Assembly (NCBI RefSeq): GCF_916700565.1 | Contig: NZ_CAKAKO010000004.1 | Span: forward strand, 124,001-188,000 | DNA: 64,000 nt | Direction of reading: 5' to 3' | Source of the DNA: Xenophilus sp. Marseille-Q4582 | Lineage (GTDB): Bacteria > Pseudomonadota > Gammaproteobacteria > Burkholderiales > Burkholderiaceae_C | Shown: one piece after another, positions 46,139 to 53,232 of the stretch | Position numbering within the stretch: position 1 is the stretch's first letter | How the letters are laid out: each line of letters starts with the position of its first letter | Made by a program: the position numbers and the translations under genes | Notes under the pieces: generated by a model | The model's input: the letters and a program-made list of their open reading frames with translations, nothing else | The model's database searches: none | Told to the model about the DNA's origin: nothing

Positions 46139-46591
46139 ATGACGATGAACCGACGAACCCCTTCCCTGGTGCTGTGGACGGCCATGAGCCTGTGGCTGGC
46201 GGGCTGCGCCACGGGGCACCACAACCCGGTCGATGCCACCAGCAACCCCGACAAGCTGAGCTACCAGGACGTCGAAGCCCGCCGCCCGGACTTCAAGGAA
46301 CCCTTCCTGCGCGACGGCGTGGTCAGCGAGCCCGCACGCTTCGCGGCGCTGACGGCGGGCACGCCCGCGGCACGCGTGCAGGAGCTGCTGGGCCAGCCCT
46401 TGCAAAAGAGCGCCGGGCCGCGCGGCCCGGAGTGGGACTACCACTTCAAGTTCCGGATGCCGCAGTCGCAGAACTACCTCGTGTGCCAGTACAAGGTGGT
46501 GTTCGACGGCGCGGGCCAGGCCGTGCGCGAGACGGTCTGGCGCCGCCAGCAATGCCTGGACCTGGTGGGCGCCGGCCGCCGGGCCGGCTGA
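46139..46591 (+). CDS. BamE-like lipoprotein at the end of the type I adhesin operon
   Basis: The 150-residue protein has lipobox LAGC (Cys about 23) and a BamE-like domain: AGTPAARVQELLGQPLQKS near 75-93, EWDYHFKFRMPQS, NYLVCQYKVVF and a Cys near the C-terminus. It aligns with the lipoprotein at 23912 through G-x(5)-V-x(3)-LG-x-P, EW-x-Y-x-F-x-FR, CQY-x-V-x-F, W and C. It starts 59 bp after the HlyD gene. A role in adhesin retention or outer-membrane assembly is inferred. Such a gene is not a standard part of type I systems. Confidence 0.78.
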   Translation: MTMNRRTPSLVLWTAMSLWLAGCATGHHNPVDATSNPDKLSYQDVEARRPDFKEPFLRDGVVSEPARFAALTAGTPAARVQELLGQPLQKSAGPRGPEWDYHFKFRMPQSQNYLVCQYKVVFDGAGQAVRETVWRRQQCLDLVGAGRRAG

Positions 46592-46646
46592 CGGGCGGCC
46601 CGGCGGGCGCCGCGCCCCGGCGCCCGGGCGTGGCGCCGCGGTGCGG

Positions 46647-46874
46647 TCAGAGCCGCGCCGTCGACCACGCCATGCGCTGCAGCAGCGCGTGCTGCCGGGC
46701 CTCTTCGGCCTGGCGCAGGCTCTGCGCGGCACGCGCGGCGCTGTAGGCCACGAAGCGCTGTTCGATCTCGCGCGCCCAGGCCGTCAGGCTGCGTTCGTCC
46801 GCGTCAGGGGCAGGGCGGGGGGGCTCCATCTGCGCCCGGCGCAGGATGTCGGCTTTCTTCTGGAGACTCAGCAT
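46647..46874 (-). CDS. Small hypothetical protein, 75 aa
   Basis: No family was recognised. The protein is hydrophilic and mostly helical (SLTAWAREIEQRFVAYSAARAAQSLRQAEEARQH, quoted in parts). It contains no Cys and no signal peptide. The start MLSLQKKA was chosen over codons 22 residues upstream, which look like Arg-rich non-coding sequence. It is convergent with the BamE-like gene. It could be a small regulatory or chaperone-like protein, but there is no direct evidence. Confidence 0.5.
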   Translation of the reverse strand: MLSLQKKADILRRAQMEPPRPAPDADERSLTAWAREIEQRFVAYSAARAAQSLRQAEEARQHALLQRMAWSTARL

Positions 46875-47035
46875 GGAAGAAGAGGGTGTGATAGAGATTC
46901 GAAGGCGTCCTTGTGCGGCCCGACGCAAGCGCCGTGCCATGCCGTCATGCTGGCAGGCGCCTGTGTCAGGCGCTTGTCATGCCGGGGCCGCAGCGTCGAG
47001 CGGCCGGCCCCGGCACATCACTGGCCCGGGCCGCT

Positions 47036-47497
47036 TCAGCGCATCAGCGGGCGCGGGGGCGCGGGCTGCGGTGCAGGCATGGGCATGGGCGTGACCGCCG
47101 GTGCAGGTGGCGCGGTGGCGGGGGCGGGCGTCATGACCGTGGTCACGGTTTCGCGGATCAGGCCGCCGCCCATCACGCTGCCATCCACCGTGGTCTGGCC
47201 GGTGCCGGTCACGCGCGCCTCGCAGGCAGTGCGCTCGGCCGGCGGATGCACGGCGCAGCGGGCCAGCGCGTTGGCGCTGTAGTCGGGGGCGCTGGTCAGC
47301 TGGCCCTGGCGCGCGGCCTGGCGGGCGGCGCCGGCTTCGCGGGCGCAGGCGGCCGGGTCTTGCGGCAGGTGGGCGCACATGGCGCGCTCTTCCTGGTAGG
47401 TGCGCTGGGTGCCGGCGGTCTGGGCCAGCGCGGGCACGGCGATCAGGCTGGCGCCCAGCAGCAGGGCGCAACGCAGGGGGCGGGCGGGGATGGTCAT
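47036..47497 (-). CDS. Secreted protein of unknown function with Cys-rich repeat, copy A
   Basis: The 153-residue protein has a signal peptide (cut after VPALAQ, about 24). The mature part reads CAHLPQDPAACAREAGAARQ, NALARCAVHPPAERTACEARV, DGSVMGGGLIRETVTTV, followed by a Pro/Ala-rich tail. Four conserved Cys suggest two disulfides in the periplasm. A strong ribosome binding site (AGAGGAG) precedes the ATG. A damaged paralog lies 128 bp upstream on the same strand. The function is unknown. Confidence 0.78.
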   Translation of the reverse strand: MTIPARPLRCALLLGASLIAVPALAQTAGTQRTYQEERAMCAHLPQDPAACAREAGAARQAARQGQLTSAPDYSANALARCAVHPPAERTACEARVTGTGQTTVDGSVMGGGLIRETVTTVMTPAPATAPPAPAVTPMPMPAPQPAPPRPLMR

Positions 47498-47625
47498 GGT
47501 GACAAAGCTCCTCTTGCAGCGGGCGGAATCGGGCCGTGCGGCGTCGCGGGGGAAGCCGCGGTGCGCGTCCGCCGGCTGCGGCGGCGGACGTGTCGGCAGA
47601 AGAAGGGTGGGGCGATAGCGCGGGC

Positions 47626-48022
47626 TCAGCGCGCGGGCGCGGGCTGAGGCGGCAGCGGCGTGACGGTTTCGCGGATCACGCCGCCGCCCATCACGCTGCC
47701 GCTGCTGGACGAAGCGCCCGTCCCGCACGCGCGCCTCGCAGGCGGCGCGATCGGCGGCGGGCTGGCTGTCGCAGCGGGCCAGGGCGTTCGCGTCCACCGC
47801 GGCGCCGCCGGGCGTGGTCAGCCCGCCGCGCCGGGCCTCCTGGCGCGCCGCGCCGGCTTCGCGCAGGCAGGCGGCACGGTCCTGCTGCACCCCATCGCAA
47901 TGGGCGGTGGCGGGCGCGGCGGGCTGCGCTTGCGCCCCGGCGCTGCCGGCGCACAGCAGCAGCACCAGCGCACCGGCGTGCGCCCAGGGGCGCAGGGAAG
48001 ACGACGGTTGGGACAATGGCAT
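47626..48022 (-). pseudogene. Paralog of the secreted Cys-rich protein with one-base frameshift, copy B
   Basis: From ATG at 48022 the protein has a signal peptide and the same pattern as copy A (QQDRAACLREAGAARQEARR, NALARCDSQPAADRAACEARV). Near 47722 the frame breaks: GSVMGGGVIRETVTP and the stop at 47626 are in the next frame. The region is 397 bases, one more than a multiple of three, and removing one G from the GGG at 47722-47724 restores 131 residues. It is either a real mutation, a phase-variable site or a sequencing error. Confidence 0.68.
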
Positions 48023-48257
48023 GGGCAGGCTCCTTGGCGGGCCGCCGCCGAAGGCGCCGTGCCGGGGCACGGGGCGCCTTCGGGCAGGCCCGCGATCAAC
48101 GGAACGCCAGTGTCGGGCGGCCCGCCCGGCCGCGATGTGGGAGCGCTGCGCCGCCGCGCGCGCGGCCAGTGAGCCGATCGCCTGTGGGCGCAGTCCGACG
48201 CGGTGCAGGCCGCCAGGCGGGTGCCGCGCCGGCACCGCGCCCGCGGCCTGCTGGCCC

Positions 48258-50843
48258 TCAGCCCGCTTCGATGCGCCGCGCCAGGTGCGCGAGCGCCTCT
48301 TCCACCTGGTCCACCAGGATCAGGGACAGGTCGCCCGGCTGCAGGCGGTCCAGCGCGGTGTCGATGGCGATGAACTCGCCGCGGATCTCATGGACCGTCG
48401 TGGTGCGGCGCGCACCCACCAGGCCCTGGCGCAGCAGGGCGATCACCTCGCCGTCGGCGCGGCCGCGCTGGGCGGCGTCCTGGTAGAGCACCACCTCGTC
48501 GAAGGCCTCGCCGAGGATGGCGGTCTGGTCGCGGATGTCGCAGTCGCGCCGGTCGCCCGCGCCGCTGATGACCACCGAGCGGCGCTTGGCGGGCAGCGTG
48601 TCGATGGCGGCCACCAGCGCCTTCATGGCGTCGGTGTTGTGGCCGTAGTCGGCGATCACCGTCGCGCCGCGAAAGCGCATCATGTTGAAGCGGCCGGGCA
48701 CGCCGGCGGCGTCGTTCTTGAAGCTGGCCAGGCCGCTGCGGATGGTGTCCCAGTCCAGGCCCACGGCCCAGGCCGCGGCCACGGCGGCCATTACGTTCTC
48801 GACCTGGAAGGGCAGGGTGCCGCCGCGCGTGATGGGCACGCCCGACAGCGGGACGCGCTCGCGCCAGGCGCCTTCGGCCGCGATCACCTCGCTGCGGTCC
48901 ACGTACACCGTGCGGTGCCCCTGCGCGCGGTGCGTGGCCATCACGGGGCACTGGCGGTCGGCCGCGAAGTAGATGACATGGGCCGGGCCGCCCGGGGCGA
49001 CGCCGGCCATGGCGGCCACGTGCGGATCGGCCGCGTTGAGCACGGCATAGCCGCCGGGCGCCACGTTGCGCACGATCACGCGCTTGAGCACCGACAGGTC
49101 TTCCACCGAGTTGATGTAATTCAGCCCCAGGTGGTCGCCCGCGCCGATGTTGGTGACCACCGCCACGCTGCACAGGTCGAAGCCCAGGCCTTCGCGCAGG
49201 ATGCCGCCGCGCGCCACCTCGAACACCGCCGCCTCCACGTCGGGGTGCAGCAGCACGTTGCGCGCGCTTTTGGGGCCGCTGCAGTCGCCGCTGTCGGTCT
49301 GGCGCCCGTCGACGTACACGCCGTCGGTGTTGGTCATGCCCGTCACGAGGCCGCTGGCGGCCAGCAGGTGGTTGATCAGGCGCGCCGTGGTGGTCTTGCC
49401 ATTGGTGCCGGTCACGGCCACGACCGGGATGCGGCCGTCGTCGCCGTCGGCGAAAAGCTGGTCGATCACCGCCTCGCCCACCGGCCGGCCGCGGCCGAAG
49501 GAGGGGCTGATGTGCATGCGCAGGCCCGGCGCGGCGTTCACTTCCACGATGCCGCCGTGCTGCTCCTCGAGCGGGCGGATGACGTTCTCGCAGACCATGT
49601 CCACCCCGCAGATGTGCAGGCCCACCATCTGCGCGGCGTCCACCGCGCGGGCGGCGATCTCGGGGTGCACGGTGTCGGTCACGTCGGTGGCGGTGCCGCC
49701 GGTCGACAGGTTCGCGTTGTTGCGCAGCACCACGCGCTGGCCCAGCGCAGGCACGCTGTCGGGCGTCAGGCCCTGCGCCTCCAGCCGGCCGATGGCGATG
49801 TCGTCCAGGCGGATCTTGGTCAGCGAGGTGGCATGGCCTTCGCCGCGGCGCGGGTCCTGGTTCACCTCGTCGACCAGCGCGCGCACGGTGCGTTCGCCGT
49901 CGCCGATCACCTGCGGCGGGTCGCGGCGCGCGGCCGCCACCAGCTTGTCGCCCACCACCAGCAGGCGGAAGTCGAAGCCGGGCAGGAACTTCTCGACCAT
50001 CACCTCGCCGTAGTGGGCGGCCGAGGCGTAGGCGGCCTCGAACTGTTCGCGCGAGCTGATGTTCACCGTCACGCCCTTGCCCTGGTTGCCGTCCTGCGGC
50101 TTGGTGACCACGGGCAGGCCGATCTCCAGCGCGGCGGCCCAGCCGTCCTCCAGGTCCTTCACGGGCCGGCCCAGCGGCACGGGCACGCCCGCGGCATTGA
50201 GCAGCTGCTTGGTCAGCTCCTTGTCCTGCGCGATGGATTCGGCCACGCCGCTGGTGCTGTCGACCTCGGCCGCCTGGATGCGGCGCTGGCGCGCGCCCCA
50301 GCCGAACTGCACCAGGCTGCCGCGCGTCAGGCGGCGGTATGGGATGCCGCGTGCCACCGCGGCTTCGACGATGGCCCCGGTGCTCGGGCCCAGGCGCTCG
50401 TCCTCGTCCAGCTCGCGCAGCTCGGCGACCACGGCGGCGGCGTCGAAGCCCGGCGCGCCGCCGGCGTGCTGCGCGGCGGCGATCAGCTCGGCCGCGCGCT
50501 TCACGGCCAGGCGGCCCACCGCTTCCTCGGTGTACTGCACCACCACCTGGTACACGCCTTCTTCCAGCGTGGCTGTGGTGTGGCCGAAGATGACCGGGCA
50601 GCCGGCCTGCACCTGCAGCGCGATGGCCGCGTTCTCCAGCACATGGGCCAGGGCCAGCGGCTGGCCCAGCACGGTGGGATGCAGCTCGCCGATGAAGGGG
50701 AACAGCGCGCGCAGCCGGGTCTCGAAGCCGGGCAGCTGCTCGATCACGTTCTCGTCGCCATGGCAGGCCACGACGGTTTCGATGGCCGTGTGCCGGCTCC
50801 ACAGGTTGGGGCCGCGCAGGGCGCGGGTGCGGATGATGTCCAT
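48258..50843 (-). CDS. cphA: Cyanophycin synthetase (CphA1 type)
   Basis: The 861-residue enzyme polymerises Asp and Arg into cyanophycin using ATP. It has an N-terminal domain (about 1-160), an ATP-grasp domain for Asp addition (about 165-470; KPQDGNQGKGVTVNI near 265) and a Mur-ligase-like domain for Arg addition with an intact P-loop GTNGKTTT (479-486). RPVGEAVIDQLF lies in the link between them. Start at MDIIRTRALRGPN, the family's usual opening. It follows the second synthetase gene by 16 bp, so they are one operon. Cyanophycinase is not in the window. Confidence 0.95.
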   Translation of the reverse strand: MDIIRTRALRGPNLWSRHTAIETVVACHGDENVIEQLPGFETRLRALFPFIGELHPTVLGQPLALAHVLENAAIALQVQAGCPVIFGHTTATLEEGVYQVVVQYTEEAVGRLAVKRAAELIAAAQHAGGAPGFDAAAVVAELRELDEDERLGPSTGAIVEAAVARGIPYRRLTRGSLVQFGWGARQRRIQAAEVDSTSGVAESIAQDKELTKQLLNAAGVPVPLGRPVKDLEDGWAAALEIGLPVVTKPQDGNQGKGVTVNISSREQFEAAYASAAHYGEVMVEKFLPGFDFRLLVVGDKLVAAARRDPPQVIGDGERTVRALVDEVNQDPRRGEGHATSLTKIRLDDIAIGRLEAQGLTPDSVPALGQRVVLRNNANLSTGGTATDVTDTVHPEIAARAVDAAQMVGLHICGVDMVCENVIRPLEEQHGGIVEVNAAPGLRMHISPSFGRGRPVGEAVIDQLFADGDDGRIPVVAVTGTNGKTTTARLINHLLAASGLVTGMTNTDGVYVDGRQTDSGDCSGPKSARNVLLHPDVEAAVFEVARGGILREGLGFDLCSVAVVTNIGAGDHLGLNYINSVEDLSVLKRVIVRNVAPGGYAVLNAADPHVAAMAGVAPGGPAHVIYFAADRQCPVMATHRAQGHRTVYVDRSEVIAAEGAWRERVPLSGVPITRGGTLPFQVENVMAAVAAAWAVGLDWDTIRSGLASFKNDAAGVPGRFNMMRFRGATVIADYGHNTDAMKALVAAIDTLPAKRRSVVISGAGDRRDCDIRDQTAILGEAFDEVVLYQDAAQRGRADGEVIALLRQGLVGARRTTTVHEIRGEFIAIDTALDRLQPGDLSLILVDQVEEALAHLARRIEAG

Positions 50844-50859
50844 GGTGTCGCGGGGCCGC

Positions 50860-53076
50860 TCAGGCCGGCAGGGCGAAGGAAGGGGCGACGGGAGGCGCGG
50901 CATCGAACATCTCGACGCCGGCGCCGATCAGGTTGAGCGGGATGCCCAGCGCCCAGGCCGCGCCTACGGCCGCCAGCAGGCTGTCCACGCGCACGCTCGC
51001 ATGCCGGGCGCCCCAGGCGGCCAGCGTGCCCATGCCGGGCAGGAAGGCTTCGCTGGTGCCGGTGGCCAGCACCACGCGGTCCTGCCGCACCAGCACGGCC
51101 TTGCCGCCGGCGCCCAGGTGCTCGGCCAGCGCAGGCGCGCCGGCGTCGCTGGCATAAAGCACCACGTCGCCGTCACACAGCGGCGCCATGCCGGCCACGC
51201 GCGCATCGGCGGCGTTGAGCACGGCCGTGCCGTGCGGCAGCACGACGTCCACCTGGGTGCGCAGCACTTTCACCATCTGGTCGCTGTCCTGGATGTCGTA
51301 ATGGCCCAGGGCCTCGGCGCCGCCCAGATCGGTCACGATGCCCACCTCGCAGCGGTCGTAGGGCAGGCCGTCGGCCAGCAGGGTCTCGGCGCCGTTCTCG
51401 ATCACCACGGCTTCCACCTGGCGGTTGACCAGCAGGCGGCGGCCGGCTTCCCAATGGGCGCTGTCGCGCGCATCGACGCGGCGGCGGTCCAGGAACAGGC
51501 CCTCGCGGCAGGCCAGCCCGGTGGGCTTGCCCGACAGGCTGACCAGCCAGGCCACCAGGCGCGCGAGCGCGGCCGTGTCCTCGGTGCCGGCCACGCCCAC
51601 GATGGGGATGCGGCCCGGCAGCTCGCTGTCGTCCTCGGGGAAGAGGTGGTCGCAGATGGCACGGCCGACGGGTCGTGGCGCGCCCACGGCCGGCTTGAGG
51701 TGCATCAGCAGGCCGGGGCCGGCGTTCACCTCGACGATGGCGCCGCGCTGCGTCTGCAGCGGGCGGCCGATGTCCTCGCACACGAGGTCGATGCCCGCGA
51801 TGTCCAGGCCCACGATGCGCGCGGCCAGCGTGGCGGCATGCGCGACCTCGGGATGCACCTGGTCCGTGCAGTCCACGCTCAGGTTGCCGTTGCGCTGGAT
51901 CACCACCACCTGGTCCACGGCCGGCACCGAATCGGCGCTCAGGTTCTGGCGCTGCAGCTCCAGCTGCAGCTTGGCGTCGGTGTCGGGCAGGATGATGTCC
52001 AGCGGGTACTCCTCCTGCGCGCCGCGCCGCGGGTCGCTGTTGAGCTGGCTGTCGATCAGCTGGCGCACGCTGCTGGCGCCGTCGCCGGTCACGGTGATGA
52101 TCTCACCGCGCGCGGCGGCCACCACCTCACCGCCCACCACCAGCAGGCGGTGTTCCTGGCCGGGCACGAAGCGCTCCACCATCACCTCGCTGCCCTCGGG
52201 CTCGGCGACGGCGAAGGCGGCCAGCACCTCTTCACGCGTGCGCAGGTCCAGCGACACGCCACGGCCGTGGTTGGCGTCCTGCGGCTTCACGGCCACCGGC
52301 AGGCCGATGTCCTCGGCCGCTTCCCAGGCCTCCTCGGCGCTGGCCACCACGCGGCCTTCGGGCACCGGCACGCCGCAGCTGGCCAGCAGGGACTTGGTCA
52401 AGGCCTTGTCGCCGGCGATGGATTCGCCGATGGCGCTGGTGTAGTCGCATTCAGCGGTCCAGATGCGCTGCTGCCTGGCGCCGTAGCCCAGCTGCACCAG
52501 GTTGCCTTCGTTCAGGCGGATGGCCGGGATGCCGCGGTCGATGGCGGCGTTGACGATGGCCGCGGTGCTCGGCCCCAGGTAGCAGTCGTCCACCTTGGCC
52601 TTGATGGCGTCGATGGCGCGCTGCACGTCGGCCGCGTCGCAGGGGTCGTCGTTGAGCGTCGCCATCAGCAGCCGGTGGCCCTCGGCCAGCGCGGTGCGCG
52701 CCACCTGCTCGTCACGCGCGCGAAAGACCATGCGGTACTGGCCGTGCTGCGAGGTGCTGCGCGTCTGGCCGAAACCCGTGGGCATGCCCGCCAGGTTCAG
52801 CAGCTCGATCACCACGTGCTCCAGCACATGGCCGGCCCAGGTGCCTTCCTGCAGGCGCTGGATGAAGCCGCCGCGCTCGCCCACGCCGCAGTGGTGCTCG
52901 ATCAGGGCCGGCAGCAGGTTCGTCAGCCGCTCCGGGAAGCCGGGCACGAGGTTGGAGGGATAGTCTTCCAGCGCGCCCAGGTCCAGCCAGACCTCCAGCA
53001 CGGGGCGGTAGGTCCAGATGTTCGGGCCGCGCAGGTAGCGCGCGCGCATCAGGCGGATGTCGTCGAAACGGGGCAT
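50860..53076 (-). CDS. cphA': Second cyanophycin synthetase with degenerate Mur-ligase site (CphA' / CphA2-like)
   Basis: The 738-residue protein matches CphA over its length, with an N-terminal domain (ARYLRGPNIWTYRPVLEVW) and intact ATP-grasp marks (KPQDANHGRGVSLDL). The P-loop GTNGKT of the third domain is replaced by GVAGTEDT (494-501), and this domain is shorter. Known CphA2 enzymes with a dead second site join beta-Asp-Arg dipeptides, recycling cyanophycin breakdown products. The same role is plausible here. It is the first gene of the operon with cphA. Confidence 0.9.
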   Translation of the reverse strand: MPRFDDIRLMRARYLRGPNIWTYRPVLEVWLDLGALEDYPSNLVPGFPERLTNLLPALIEHHCGVGERGGFIQRLQEGTWAGHVLEHVVIELLNLAGMPTGFGQTRSTSQHGQYRMVFRARDEQVARTALAEGHRLLMATLNDDPCDAADVQRAIDAIKAKVDDCYLGPSTAAIVNAAIDRGIPAIRLNEGNLVQLGYGARQQRIWTAECDYTSAIGESIAGDKALTKSLLASCGVPVPEGRVVASAEEAWEAAEDIGLPVAVKPQDANHGRGVSLDLRTREEVLAAFAVAEPEGSEVMVERFVPGQEHRLLVVGGEVVAAARGEIITVTGDGASSVRQLIDSQLNSDPRRGAQEEYPLDIILPDTDAKLQLELQRQNLSADSVPAVDQVVVIQRNGNLSVDCTDQVHPEVAHAATLAARIVGLDIAGIDLVCEDIGRPLQTQRGAIVEVNAGPGLLMHLKPAVGAPRPVGRAICDHLFPEDDSELPGRIPIVGVAGTEDTAALARLVAWLVSLSGKPTGLACREGLFLDRRRVDARDSAHWEAGRRLLVNRQVEAVVIENGAETLLADGLPYDRCEVGIVTDLGGAEALGHYDIQDSDQMVKVLRTQVDVVLPHGTAVLNAADARVAGMAPLCDGDVVLYASDAGAPALAEHLGAGGKAVLVRQDRVVLATGTSEAFLPGMGTLAAWGARHASVRVDSLLAAVGAAWALGIPLNLIGAGVEMFDAAPPVAPSFALPA

Positions 53077-53232
53077 GTGAACGTTCGTAGGGGAATGCGC
53101 GGACGGTGCCGTGGCCAGGGGCCGGGAACCGGCGGGCCCTCGCGGGCCCGGGGGGCTTCTGGCGTCGAGAATGCGCAGCGCCCGACCGGCGCGTCGATCA
53201 GGCCTTCATCCGGGGCCCTGGTGATCGAAGAC
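53077..53232. promoter_or_regulatory. Divergent promoter region of the cyanophycin locus
   Basis: The 156-bp gap separates the cphA'-cphA operon from the ABC transporter-DUF1854 operon. It contains a perfect 7-bp hairpin CGGGCCC (53133-53139) / GGGCCCG (53144-53150), which may mark a regulator site. No confident -10 box was seen. Shared control of the two operons is inferred. Confidence 0.4.

Noticed and set aside
50860..53076. Second cyanophycin synthetase as a pseudogene
   Set aside because: The frame is complete and the ATP-grasp domain intact. Loss of the second P-loop is the hallmark of a known functional subclass, not decay.
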